DNA of 64,000 bases from Blasia pusilla. Lineage: Eukaryota; Marchantiophyta; Marchantiopsida; Blasiales. This document shows positions 44,401-56,480 of the stretch, in pieces. How positions within the stretch are numbered: the first letter of the stretch is position 1; every line of letters starts with the position of its first letter. The stretch is taken from NCBI GenBank assembly GCA_050084515.1, contig CM114271.1, forward strand, positions 43,214,001 to 43,278,000, given 5' to 3'. The notes beneath the pieces were generated by a model, which ran no database searches, was not told the DNA's origin, and saw only the letters and a program-made list of their open reading frames with translations. The translations under genes and the position numbers were made by a program.

Positions 44401-45772
44401 TAAACCACATACATAAATGATGCTCTCAGCATCCACACACCCAATATCCCCAAATAAATCCCCTTAATCCCTCACGTGCGAGGGTAAAGGACCAGAATGG
44501 GTAACTTGAACACATGTCGATGTCGCTCCTCAGCAACTGCAAATCTCGACCCCAACTCGATCGTGGAGATAACTCCTCCAATCAGCAAGTCATACTCCTC
44601 CCGTACTGATGGTGCTCAAAACTCCTCGATAGACAGTGCGGTCCCAGCGGAACGGTGCGGCGTTGCGCGCATTTTAAGGCGATTCTGAACGGCACGGCCC
44701 TCGATGGTGGGATGCGGCACTCGGCGGCACACCCTCCTCAATCAATAATAATCCCACACTCTGCTCCACAATGACGGTGCGGCTCCGCAATTGAGATGGT
44801 GCGGTGCGGCCACGAGCGGCACGGCGCGGCAATCGGCGGCGCGTTGCGGCTACGGGCGTCACGGCACGATACTCGATCGTCGTCGAGCGGCTACCAATCA
44901 CAACATAGCAGCATGAAATCAAAACTCAAACACCATAACCGGAGGTCATCTGCCTTCACTGGTTGATGAAGAAACTGCGATGACGGTGGCGGCCAAAACA
45001 AAGTACGTGGTGGCGACGCAAGTCAAGGAATCCACAAACGTCATGGAAGACCCTCCACTCCGTAATGGCGGCAATGGCACCCAAAGGGTGGACAATGGAC
45101 GGTGGACCCTTGACAGTGACGGTTGACCGCTGATGGTGACGGCCGACCGATGACGGTGACGGTTGACCGTTGACGGTGACTATGATGGCGACGGCCGCCG
45201 CCGGTGTGGCGGCTGATTTAGGGTTTGCACGATTTAACCCTAAAAATCGCCTAGCAATGGCAGCTTTACAAGATTGCCCATAACTTTTTGCTCGCAACTC
45301 CAAATTGTGCACTGTTTGTTGCACACCGTGCACAGCTTCACAATCTACGCTACCATCAAAAAATATTTAGAATCAAACATTTCAGTAAAAACTGACGGGG
45401 ACTGTCGTAAAGCCCAATGTCTCTTTCTCCTACACAAAATTCGGCAGCGCTCCCGCGCTGATTTCTCCCAACGAAAATGTAACATCTGTAAAAATACAAA
45501 TCAGCAAGCTACATGGTGCTCCCGAGAGCACCAGCATGGGGCAACCCGCCCCCATACTCAATCCCTATCAGAAATTGGGCAGCGCTTCCGCACGTCACTC
45601 TTCCACACGAAAAATCGGCAAATGCAAAGAGTAATGAAAGCAGCCCTTGCTCCGGTGAGCACTCCCATGAGCCGCTGAACGGGGAACACGGTCCCCAACC
45701 TGCAAAAACAGCGAGTGACCAGCGAGCTCCCCCATGAAGCTCTCTCACTCTCTCATTCTCTCACTCTCTTTG
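44401..45772. other. leader region of element C with short GC-rich repeats
   Basis: No gene. Around 44650-44880 GTGCGGC-type blocks recur. Around 45095-45200 an irregular GACGGTGAC/GTTGACC array contains several TTGAC cores (W-box like). The stretch by 45720-45772 is rich in TCTCTC. No primer-binding site matching the usual initiator-methionine tRNA is visible beside the 514-bp unit. Confidence 0.45.
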
Positions 45773-46286
45773 TAAAGTAAGATCCAATCTCTCTCTCCAC
45801 CATCTCACACCATAGCTCTCAAAGGTGTGCACTCTCTCTCATGTCAAACCAAACCCACTCTCCTAATGAGAGGCTTGGGTTACACTCACAAGGCAAGGTA
45901 CCATAGCTCCGCCGCCTCATACCAAGAGGTTCAACAAAGAGAGAATGAGCTCTCAAGCTCTCTCTCCTTGAGGTATACCCCTCTCCTCTCCCAAGCTCTC
46001 TCCATGGTAACCTATTCTCCCAAGTCATCTCCTTGGCTCTTGACCTGATGTCGGAGGTCAAGGGCCACTTACCAAAAATAGTAAGTCGATCATATACTCA
46101 AAATGGTACTTACCTAAAATAGTAAGTTCCTCAATATGGCTCCAAATGAGCCGAAACGAAGGGGAAACCTGCTATCTCAGGTTTCCAAGGGCCTCAACAG
46201 GTCACCCTCGACCTACTGGGCGTGTCCTCCACTACTCATGAAGACGCTCTATTAGATCCCACCGATCTATCCTAAAAGACGTGACA
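45773..46286 (-). repeat. 514-bp direct repeat, right copy
   Basis: Partner of 35950-36463 (five transitions in 514 bases). The preceding bases TG on the plus strand make a TG...CA unit of 516 bases, 45771-46286. Right of it, TATGAGAGGACC is unrelated to the sequence that follows the left copy. Confidence 0.85.
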
Positions 46287-46769
46287 TATGAGAGGACCAC
46301 ATATATAATGGTTATGGAGTTAGTATCTTGTGTACTCTATGTCATTGATGACCTACTAGGAGGAAGTCCATGGAGGTGCCCAAGGGGGTATACCTTATGA
46401 AGCTCATTCAGAGCTCATCTTCCTTCGATCAGACCCATATTGGGATCTGTGATACAGTGCAGAGTGCATGTATTGAGTTTGGATTTTCTCTTGAAGAATG
46501 GGCTAGGATTGATCAGAGATCACAGACATTGACAATATATTGCAAAATTTCTCCTACTATTATCATAGTGTGTATTATTGAGTGGATGTTTGGAAGAAGC
46601 ATAGCTACTTGCACATTTCACATTCCATATCAACTTTATATTGGGGTTGTCGAGTCATTCATGTGTAGATGTGTTAGGATTCATAGTTAGATGGATCTTA
46701 CACAAGTGTGTATGATAGTCAATATATATTGGCAACGATGTCTTTTTTTACGACTCTTTAGAGCTATTG
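46287..46769. other. flank of element C, no gene recognised
   Basis: A plus-strand open frame of 106 codons (46370-46690) has no domain I recognise. It precedes the dispersed repeat shared with 8040-8265 and may belong to the same unknown element. Confidence 0.35.
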
Positions 46770-46985
46770 CATCAGTTGGAGGTTCGAGCCCATATTTGCT
46801 CTTACTCCATAAAAGGGGTAGCCTACTTGTCCCCTCAATTTTATATTGATTATCACACCACTTACCTTTGCTATGATGATGCGATTATGTTTGGACCTCC
46901 CCCAACTTTTTGTGGCTAATTTGACATACTATGAATAATGTTGAAGCCTAGATTCTGTTGGTGTACACTTTGCACATTTTCTAAT
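46770..46985 (+). repeat. unidentified repeat shared with 8040-8265
   Basis: Gapped alignment with the earlier copy. The frame is open across CCCATATTTGCTCTT...TTTGGACCTCC but ends at a stop soon after. Family unknown. Confidence 0.5.
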
Positions 46986-47319
46986 AAGACATCATAATTG
47001 CTATTTTTATAATTTTTTGCGAAGTTATGTTTCAATGGTTTCCTTTTTTTCTTCATCGATCCCCATCCGATGTGGATTGGAATTTCTAGTCTCCATGACT
47101 TCTCTTTATTTCACTTTCAATTGGTTCTCCCATGCTTGTTTATTGAGGCCATAAACTTCTCTATAGTAACAACTTTTTTTCTAATCTAGGATCCACAAAG
47201 TCATGCAGCCATTTTACATAGAAACCATGGCAATATACTAACCAATTCACGTGTTGCAATCAACAACTACTTCATAACACCATAAAACTCTTGTAGTCCT
47301 TTTCCTATGGTTTCAAGAT

Positions 47320-47465
47320 TTGGGAGACGCTGATGCTAGAGGTCTTTTTGGTGGTAATCACGCTCCTTTGGGTGTATGTGATATCCTTTTTTGCTTTTTT
47401 GTGAATCTACCTTGTGTGGGACATCCTTTTTCCTTTGTCCCTAGTAAGGTCCTCGTTTGTTTAAG
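47320..47465 (+). pseudogene. R2/NeSL-like LINE tail fragment (copy 2)
   Basis: The translated stretch GDADARGLFGGNHAPLG, then VNLPCVGHPFSFVP, parallels GDVEVRGLLSGSH and VNLTNKGCPFFSP at 57900-58050. Only the extreme C-terminal tail of the element is present. Confidence 0.5.
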
Positions 47466-49489
47466 TCCCCTTTTGTAATAGCCTAGTTAATCGCATGAAT
47501 GAGTGCGTAAGTTGCAGCAATCTTGTTGAACTTAGATAAAATAGTTTCCAACTAAGAAAAAATCTCAGTTCTAACACGCAGAGATAATTTTATCTATCCA
47601 AGGACGCCACAATGCAGGGTATTTTTGTGGAAAAGAGTTTTGGTTGTAAAACATTCGACTTTCCCATAGTGGGGAGGACACTACAATTTCATGAGTCCGC
47701 TCTAAATGAGATGGGTTCCTATCTCCTTTCATTCATCTCCTCCTTCTATTCATGCACTTTTATGCAAATCTTGGTTCCTTCCTTTACATGTATACTAGTA
47801 AGGACCCTTATGTATCGGTGCCATGCACAAATCCCTTTGCTTAGGGATATGTATGATAATTCAAGTTTCAATGTCATTCTCCTTACCAATATCTCTATAT
47901 GATCCCAATTAAGATGACCAAAAGTATTTTTGAGGGAGTAAACAAAATGCACATGCCTTGAAAACAGGAATTGAAATAGGTGTGTTGTTCCTCTCAACGG
48001 CATTTTTTAGGGACGTCTGGAAGAGATTTTTTAATTTCTCTATTTTAAATAAGAATAATAATTAAACGAAACCCACTCGTGTGAAGTGAGCGAACATTTC
48101 TCTCTCCTTGGAATCTTCCCCGTGAGGAAGAATTAGGGCCTCTCATAATGCAAGACGTAAGTAGCGCTTGACTCTAAACTATGGACGAATTACTTCCATA
48201 TGTAGGGACATTCAATTTTATTACATATCGTAGTGAGCACATTCTGCGACCTAAATAGACAGAAAAAGGGACCAGATGTCCGACCCTAAGAGGTGCGTGT
48301 CCAGCTCTTCGGACACCTCGCATTCAACCGGCCGTAAATCCGTAAAGCAAGTTATGGATGTGACGTCGGGTGCAACAGCCTCTAATTTGAGACGCCTTAT
48401 TGAGTGACTCTCATGGATGTCCCATAGAGAACTGGACGGATATAAATTTTAGAGCTAAACGTGTACTTGTGAGGCCATATGTCCATGGAGATCAAATTAG
48501 AATTTGACCTCCCCTAAGATACCCTTGGTGCCTCATGGGTAGTCATACGGGGGCAGCAAGTATGAGTCCCACGGATGTTTCCTCGGGAGGCTATGGATGT
48601 TTCTACGGGAAGGAAGCTAAACATGTTAAAGGAGTGCCCCTTCATTGCCCACTACCACCTCTCATGGATGATGAAGAGATGAAGAGAGTTTCTTGTTGAG
48701 AGTTTTGTCTCGTCATTTCATTTAGTTTGGTGGCATGGGCATTTTATTTTAATCTATATTATCATGGGAGAGTGTTTTTTTATTTGTAAACACCTCTTTG
48801 TTTGACACGTGACAACTATGCAACAAGAAAATATTTCTCCTTATCCTTCACTTACCATACCATCCACCGGAAAAACTCTACAAACACTTTTTTATTTCCC
48901 GCAAATAGTTACTAGTTATGTACATATCAATTGGATTTGAATGCCATATTACTCCCAAATCCCGATTTCTACTAGGGTCATACCATGGAAATGTACCCAA
49001 GGTTCACACCCGGATCATAACATCTTACACACATACTAACGATTACTAAGGTGCGATATAAAATAAAAATGCTCGAAGAACTAATGTACAACCAAAAGAA
49101 TAAGAATGCTGCACACAAATGCAATTTCTTTTCTTACTCTAGTGAAAAATTTTCATGCCACAAATATAGAGATATTTGCAAATCAGAAATAACACTCACA
49201 AGGGAACCCACGCGCTCACTCCGTAGCTCCGGCCGGCATCCACGCTTGCACGAATCGCACGGACTTCAAGTGGATCAGATCTAGATGCCGCAGGTCTTGA
49301 ATTCCGGAATGTGAGATGTGGGATTCGAAGTGGACTGATCTCTCTCCCTCTCTTTAGATATCACGCGAGGATCCGAAGCCGATTACTGCGGAAGGTGACT
49401 TAGCGTCTGAGGAATCTCGATCAGGTTTCAGTCCTCCATTACAAATGGAAACGGAGAGAGACTGTAATCCACAGCGAGAACGCGTCGGA
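47466..49489. other. no gene recognised
   Basis: AT-rich sequence with a few open frames under 100 codons and no domain. Composition becomes more even after about 49200, ahead of the twin hairpins. Confidence 0.4.
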
Positions 49490-49547
49490 GTGCGGAATAC
49501 GTTGCGAGCCTAACCGATCCCCGTTAGGCTCGCAACGTATTCCACAC
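49490..49547. repeat. strong hairpin 1
   Basis: The arm 49494-49514 (GGAATACGTTGCGAGCCTAAC) pairs perfectly over 21 bases with 49523-49543. The loop is 8 bases. Pairing continues to 49490/49547 after one mismatch. It shares its border with hairpin 2. Confidence 0.92.
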
Positions 49548-49628
49548 GGTCTTGAAACTGGAGGACTGACTGCAGAGAACAAACAGTCACTGTTCTCTGC
49601 AGTCAGTCCTCAAGGTTCCAAGACCGTG
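49545..49628. repeat. strong hairpin 2
   Basis: The arms 49545-49581 and 49591-49628 pair over about 35 bases with two mismatches and one bulge, including 21 perfect pairs next to a 9-base loop. The size would suit a plant microRNA precursor, but neither arm matches a plant microRNA that I know. Confidence 0.9.
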
Positions 49629-51543
49629 CAACAGGTACACGTTTGAACAATCTCTGAACATGGCCAGTTTCGAGGAGAGCATGGCTTTTCCTCCCATCCT
49701 TCCTTCCCTCACGAATCACGATACGAAGAGGCGACATCGGCATCGCCCTGATGCACCGTACGGGTCTACCTAGGTGTAAGATGGATGTTGAACTCCGTCA
49801 GATGATGGACACGACTGTCACGAGACTGTATATGGACGTACGTGAGGCTACTGACGCTACGTTTAAGGCGAGGACGATGAATAGAAGTTTCGAGATTTCG
49901 AGGTCACAATCGATGATGAAAGTTCCGCCGAACTTTCGCAGACGCTCGACATAGATTCGGGTCTCTAGTGAACTTGAGCACCGTCGCCTACTTGTAATAA
50001 TGTTTCCTGACAAGAAATAGTAACAGTTATTGTCTCTGTACGGGATCCTTTCACCCCGGGAGTGTGGTGACTGCATACCAAACACAAACAGTTGTAAGCT
50101 GTAACTTGTGGTTGGCTTCGGGAATTACGAAGGACGTGAGATGATTTTCGGACCCTTCTGGATCATGTATGACTGACAATTGATTCACGACACTTTCCTG
50201 GCACGGTCTTTTTGACGCTCGGCGCTCGCTCGTGCTGCGGCTCGCTGGCCAGCAGGTTTGGTGCAAACGATGACGCACAGTCATAGTACTTGGGAAGACA
50301 ATTCTGGACTAGCCCTTCATTCGGAGTTTGTCCAATGAAATCCGGGCGTAGCTAGAAAGAAACACGTGATCAAGCATGTACAGCCTGACCTTCAGCAAGC
50401 AAAATGACTTGACAAAAACTCAAGTGCTCGGTGGCCGCAGAGTAAACCGTAGCTAGACAGTCTGCAACACTGTTCCATGAGTAATCTGTAACAACGATGT
50501 TCACCTGTGTGCAAAACTCAAGATTTCATTTTTATTGAAGAGACGACGACAGGAATACCTACCATCATCCGTATCACCGAAAGATGATTTATTGGCAAAT
50601 TACAGGATGGATCTTCCAATAATGTCGAGGATCACACAGATGTAATCTCGTGCTCTCCAAAATTGGAAAAACCAACTCATACAGAATCTGGGAATCTTAA
50701 AACGTGTGCCCATTGTACCGATGATCGTCAGTGTCATTTGAACGAACGATCTTCAGACAAGTTTCCCTTTCCACACTGACAGATAATGAAAATAATCGTC
50801 GAAAAACTCTCCACAGGAAAGAACATTAACCAATTCGAAATGATCGAGAAGAGAACCTATTGAAAGAACTGATTGCCAAGCACGGACAACATTGATCAGA
50901 AGTGTCGACGGAACTTGCAAGCTGAAACCAGGAACGCTTGTGTTGTGGCGCAGACCACGTAGAAAATGCCCCTCCATTATCCGGCTGATGGATCTATAGC
51001 AGCTCCGGTCCAGTATGTGATGTTAAAAGGGGTTTCTAACTTAACAATAATTGTGTGCCTACATGTTCACGTTAAAAAGATTTCTAACTTAACAATTTAC
51101 AAGATGTGCAACCCATGAGATTAAAAGTTCGTAGACTCTCGAAGATTCTGCCATCACACCCGCAGTCGACTGGTAGGCGCCGATCGAGGTGGTACACTTA
51201 GCTCTTGCCTATCCGTACGCCCGACCGAAATTGTTGGAGAACTTCAACTTCTCGTGATGATTCCTGTCGTACCTCAGTGCAGACCCTGGGGAATAAAATC
51301 CGGTTTAAATGATTACTGCAACCAAGACAAGAATCGAAAGAATCCAGGGACGGTAAGATCAAGAGCAACCTTGGCGAACTGCAGGTCCGTACGTCTTGTC
51401 TCCGATTAGGTGCAATTCCTGAGCCAGGCATCCCAATCCGATCATCTGCACGCGTGTGGAATCTTCGGCAAGCAAACTGATCAATCTTGCCTGCGATTGG
51501 ATTTGAATTGATGGCACGGCGGCCTCAATTCATTAGAAATCGA
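49629..51543. other. no gene recognised; 3' flank of the LRR kinase
   Basis: Open frames of up to 95 codons overlap on both strands, without domains. The part adjoining 51544 is probably the 3' untranslated region of the receptor kinase gene. Confidence 0.4.
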
Positions 51544-54361
51544 TCAATCGTAAGGATTGCGGCCGGAGCTGGAGGAGAATCCAACCTTGAGCGGAGAGAT
51601 GGACGAAACGCTTGCACTGGAGTATCTTCGAGCGCTTCCGTAGGACGAGTCGGGGCTTTCTCGGTCTGGTGAGTAGATGTGCGTCGAAGCACGCGGTCTC
51701 TCGGAGGATTGATAGCCGCTTGAGTGCATACTCAATTCGGCAGCGTAGTCTGGATACCCGTGCTCCACGGAGGAAAAATCTTCTCCCATGTGCTGGGAGA
51801 GAACTGCTGGAGCGCCCGGGAGGAATCCTCCGCTGGGTATGATCGTCTCTAAGGTCCTGAGAACAGTTGTCATGGTTGGCCGTCTGCCTGGCTCGTCGGC
51901 AATGCACGCGAGAGCCAGCTCCAAAAGTTCGAGAACGTCTTGAGCGGGAAGGACGTGCATGGACACCAAAGAAGGGTCAAACACCTCCACGGTCTTATTC
52001 TCAGACACCATTTCTAGCACCCAAGTGGCCAGATCCTTGTCGCTCTTGCCCTTGGGCTCCAGCCCCGTAAGCAGCTCCAGCAGAAGAACGCCGAAGCTGT
52101 AGACATCGCCTTTCTGGGACTTATTGCGGCTGCTGGCCATGAGCTCCGGTGCCAAGTAGCCTTCAGCTGTGATGTGTGTCGATGGTGTCTCGAGCAGCGT
52201 CTCCAATCCGAAATCTGCGACTCGCACCTCAAACCTATCGTCCAGCAGCACATTGGTAGCCTTGAAGTTGCCGTGCACCATGTTTATGTCGTGCAAATGA
52301 GCCAGACCCCTAGCAGCCTCCAATGCGATGTTGTGCCGTGCCGCCCAGCTCAGGTTCTCATGACGTTGCTCCAAGTCCCCTGCGCATGATCAAACCCACG
52401 TACACTCAGCCTCGCATCTTACGAATCCACTCAGATTACAGGAAAACTGACACCGGAGAGATCCTTTGAATCATGTGGATTCATTAAATATGTATGAACC
52501 TAGCTCTACTTTCCACTTGGATCCCAGAAACGGAAGTCGAACAACTGCAGAATGGTCAGCAATCAATTGGTACAGAGCTGCACGGACGTTGAAGGCGTGT
52601 TTGCAAGCTCAAAGGTAAAGTCCATGAAGTCCTATTACCGTGCATAAGAGAGTAGAGACTGCCATTGGACATGAAGTCACAAATAAGCAGCTTTTCGTTG
52701 GGCGACCAACAATAGGCCCTGATGTTCAGTAGATTCGGGTGAGTGACTTTTGCCAGCCTCCTGATCTTGTCTCCGAAGACGTGTTCGTTCTTCAGGCCAT
52801 GTTCTTCGAGCCTCTTGATGGCAAGCATGCGCTTGTCTTCCATGACTGCCATATACACGCCTCCGAATGTTCCGGTCCCGAGAACCATGGCATTCGCTTT
52901 CAGTAGCTCTTCAATCTTCAGTACGAGGGTGCGGTCGAGAATTTTCAGATCGGTCCCGAAGTCCTCGCAGCTGTCTGAAGTCTCAGACTTCTCAGCCCCC
53001 AATTCCTCGATCATCACCTCGTCGCTGTACTCTTCCGGGTCGGGCATCACTTCCACAACACACTTGAGAGCGGGTCTGAGAGATGCTGCTGCAATAAAAG
53101 TAGGTCGATTGGGATCAGGTTCCTGGCGTAATTCCTTACCATCAACCGACCGTAGAGTGGTAGATGTGGACTTATCTTCCTTGGACCATCCACCTTTCCC
53201 ACCGCCATATTTTTCGGAAGCTTTGCGTTTCTTCCACCACAACCAGAAAAGGGTGAATCCCACTGCAGACATCAGCAGCAGCGCAACGTCGCCGGCTGTT
53301 AGCGCTACGATCGTTAGATTGCTGAACCCCTTGGACTTCTTGTGTTCATAGAACCCAGACGGAGGGGGCATCTCGGACCCCAACGGTATGCCGTCGAAAG
53401 GCGGTTGTGGACCCGGACTTCCCTGATAAGGACACGTTTCGACAATGAGAAGCGGATTTCCCTGGAATGCAAGATTTCCGAACTGGCACGCTATGTCCTG
53501 GGGCACCGATCCCGTGAAGTTGTTGTTGCCAAGCTTCAAGTCCTTGAGGGAGGTCAAGTTGAAGAGTGCTGCAGGTATCTCGCCCTGAAGAGAATTTCCT
53601 GACAGGTCGAGGGAGGTTAAGTTGGGAGTGTTCCATGTCGCTGGCAACGTTCCTTGTAGAGAATTTTTGGACAGATCCGCTGTGACGAGGGCTCCGGCAT
53701 TCGCCAAGGATGATGGGATGGGACCGCTGAAATTGTTTGAACGCAAGGAGAGAAATTGCAGCGTCGGGATGTCGGCCAGGTCACCTGGAATGGAGCCCGA
53801 TAATTTATTTCCGCCAAAATCAAGAGTCACCACTTGCCTGAAGTTGGAGAACAATCCTTGCGGAATGGGACCCTCGAACGCATTATTGCCAAGGTTCAGT
53901 TCGTCTAGGAGCACCAGAGTTCCCAACCAATCGGGAAGATGTCCATTCAGCTGATTTCCGTCCAGTGCGAGTTTCTTGAGATGAACCATCACCGCGAAAT
54001 CGTCAGGAATTTCACCTGTGAGAGAATTTTCACTCAAGGTCAGTCTGCTAAGATAGGCCAGCCTTCCGAGTGCTCTTGACATATTTCCACTCAGGCTTGC
54101 CCCTGGCAGCCTCAACCATCTTACAAACCCAGTGCTCCAACATTCCACGCCCTTCCAGTTAGTGCAATGATTATTTCCATCTAGCCAACTTTGCAGTGCA
54201 GTCGAAGTCGCAGCATTTTCCGCTTTGAAATCTCGCAACGCTTGTTCCTCCAAGGAATTCGGATCTACACATGACGCTAGGAAGCTTGAATGCAGCAGGC
54301 CCAGAAAAACTACCCAAGTTCGTAGTGGTAATCCACCACTCCCGCCCGGCTTCAGTCCCAT
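51544..54361 (-). CDS. LRR receptor-like kinase with atypical (HGN) catalytic loop, two exons
   Basis: Exons 54361-52639 and 52379-51544 on the minus strand (GT-AG intron, phase 1), 852 codons. The open frame starts at GTG 54415; the ATG is 54361. Residues 1-30 form a signal peptide, followed by an LRR N-terminal cap ending CTNWKGVEC. About eight LRRs run over 80-300 (LSGNMSRALGRL to GNNNFTGSVP). A membrane span is at about 350-376 (IVALTAGDVALLLMSAVGF) before WWKKRK. The cytoplasmic kinase domain has a glycine loop GTGTFGGV (495-502), LAIK with Lys516, VHGNFKATN at 609-617, ADFGL at 629-633 and a Ser/Thr-rich tail. The catalytic HRD Asp is Asn612 in an HGN context, as in plant LRR-III-type kinases that often signal without strong catalysis. 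DFG and the Lys are kept. Ligand and partner unknown. Confidence 0.92.
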
Positions 54362-55944
54362 CAGAATCCTCGTCCTCTTCACTGTCTTCAATCTTCCTAT
54401 TCTTACCTGCTTCACTCACTAATCTACTATATGATCGCAAGGACTCCGGTGACTCACTCACTCGCTTCACTGGCAGTCTACCTCCTCCTCCTCCTCTTCC
54501 TACCGCTGCACTGGATGTACATTCCATCCACAGTCCTCCGCTGCAAAGCAAGATATCGCTTGATGGGAGATGAACATCACAGATTGTATGGTTGAATTCT
54601 TCGACTAGATGTGACAATCCTTACTTGCGCGCTGCACAGTAGACACGGTCGAACACTCAATCCCCATGTCTCTCGTGTTCACTACTCTGGAAATTGCCAT
54701 ATTGCCGGTGGGCCAGATTCGTCTCTCTCTCGTTCGCTCCTCCTCTCTCTCGCGTGCTCCGCGTTGTGCTACCGAGAGAGAGAAAGAGAGAGGGAGTCAC
54801 GTTCAAACTACGAAATTGGGGATCCAGGTGGGGTTCGCGAGAGGAAGGGGCGGCACTAGATGGATCGGGATATGGAGGATCCCACGGAACGGTGGCGAGA
54901 GGGAGGGAGGAGCCACGGACAGCTAGGCAGCCCTGGAGGACAGGAGAGAAGAGATGGAGTGCTGGCGCTCGTTGCAACATCCACAAGTTGCCAGGTCCGC
55001 CGCCGGTGCAGTTTGATCAGGATCAATACCACCCTTCATCATCAGACGCACGAGTTGCTACCTTCGGCTCCCGCCCTTCCAGCCTCTCACCAACCTGGTT
55101 TCTCCGCCTTCCGGTCTCCCCTCCTCCCTCCCCGACTCTCCGCCGGATTGGCTCCGTGGTCCCCACTCCTGTCGCTCAATCTCGACTCCCGCCATCCCCA
55201 GATTCGCCACTCCGTCCTCGCCGAAGATGCATTTCTAACACGGCGTGAACTGAGATTCCACATCCGTCCTCAGTCCGTTTGGACCCGAAAGTTGGAACGC
55301 CGCGAGCACTCGGCTTATCTTTAGCACCCTTGCAATCCAATAGCAACGTCGCCCTGCAAGTCTTCTTCCGTGGAGTTTTCTTGCCTCAGAATTTCAAAGG
55401 ATATATGCCGGTCAATTGACGACTTGGGATAAGAATTTGGTTGGATCATCATCTAACATGGTTGTTAGATTATTTTATTCAAAGAATATAAACGATTTTA
55501 TTTTATGATTTTCAAATGGCACCTATACTTTGAACCCTTAATGTAGGATGCCTGGTATGGGCATTAGGTAACTTAACGGGGCATCGAGGGTTACGAGATC
55601 CCGGAGTGTTCCCTCGCGGACCCTAACTAGTATGGTATAAATGATCGGGAATGATTTTAAACCTTCCAGAGGGATAGGGAGAAAATAATTATCAAACATT
55701 TGAAGGGTAGGTTAGAGGAAAAAAAATATGGAGGGCTCGTAAAGAATTCATGTCATTATTTCTTTGAGAGATTTGGTTATTTTCATAATTACAAATAGAG
55801 ATGTTCACGATATAAATAGAGAAGTTATGTTTCGATTTTTTGGAGAGATAATTTCTTCACTTCATAAAGTAATCTTATGTAGGATAATTTTTTGAGGAAG
55901 TATCTTCTAACAAATATGTGTTAGGTACAAGAGCATACTTAGTT
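54362..55944. other. upstream region of the LRR kinase, no further gene
   Basis: CT- and GA-rich tracts at 54720-54805 (CTCTCTC runs, then GAGAGAGAG) can pair with each other and resemble GAGA-type promoter elements. Plus-strand frames at 54694-55324 are long only because of biased composition (Arg/Pro/Ser-rich, overlapping in three frames). I reject them as genes. From about 55400 the sequence is AT-rich. Confidence 0.5.
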
Positions 55945-56480
55945 TAGTGTTGAATGGATTCCAAAATGAAAGAATGAGTTATATACATCCAACAGAATTC
56001 TTTGATATATGCTTATCTTATGAACTTCCTTCACATTTTTTTTATTTGAAGATTGGTGCAATAATTATGCTAATACCAAACATGAATAGTTTGAAAGGAC
56101 AAGCAAATAACACTCGATTGACCATTTGTGGATTCATACCACATATTATCAATGTTGAAATTTTTATGGGGAAGAACATTGGAGATTGACTTTTCATTCT
56201 GCGTATCCCATTCATTGCTTCCAACTTGAGCTTGCTTTTTTATTTACGTAAATTACAATTCATCCAACTTTTGGTAAGATTATTAATAAGTCCCAATGTC
56301 AAACATTTCGAAAAGTTGGTCTATACTTACATATGTATGTTGAATTTTCTCATGACCAACTATTATATATGGCATTGTCTCAAGTAGGAAAAAGGAGTTC
56401 TTTTCATATTATGAATGGTAACGATACACATTCCAATTAGAAAGTGATTACACCTAAAATGTCGTGTATAAAGATACTTT
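55945..56480 (+). pseudogene. Helitron/PIF1-like helicase remnant
   Basis: The frame at 55947-56189 reads HPTEFFDICLSYELPSHFFY, then LKIGAIIMLIPNMNSLKGQA, NNTRLTICGFIPHIINVEI and GKNIGD. This is the C-terminal part of a PIF1-type DNA helicase as found in Helitrons (PTEFLN, LPPH, LKVGAPIMLLRNL, NGTRL blocks). After a stop, a worn motif VI (TFRKVGLY, HDQLLYMALSQV) continues in other frames to about 56410. No Rep domain and no Helitron ends are seen. Old and inactive. Confidence 0.75.

Larger units (their letters stand above)
35822..46286 (-). mobile_element. Ty3/Gypsy-type retrotransposon with DNA methyltransferase and PHD finger (element C)
   Basis: Reading on the minus strand from about 46.3 kb: leader with the 514-bp unit, Gag, protease, cytosine-5 DNA methyltransferase, reverse transcriptase/RNase H, integrase, PHD finger, polypurine tract and a 126-bp LTR. 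The order protease-RT-RNase H-integrase is that of Ty3/Gypsy. The methyltransferase sits between protease and RT. All open reading is interrupted, so the copy is not functional as it stands. No matching 126-bp LTR was found at the right end, so the 5' boundary is taken from the 514-bp repeat and may be wrong. No target-site duplication is visible. Confidence 0.8.

Noticed and set aside
49490-49628. Bacterial-style intrinsic terminators
   Set aside because: The window is eukaryotic and no T-tract follows; the hairpins are reported as unexplained structures instead.
54694-55324. Overlapping plus-strand open frames of 184 and 154 codons
   Set aside because: Arg/Pro/Ser-rich, open in several frames at once because of composition, no domain, and located in the promoter region of the LRR kinase.
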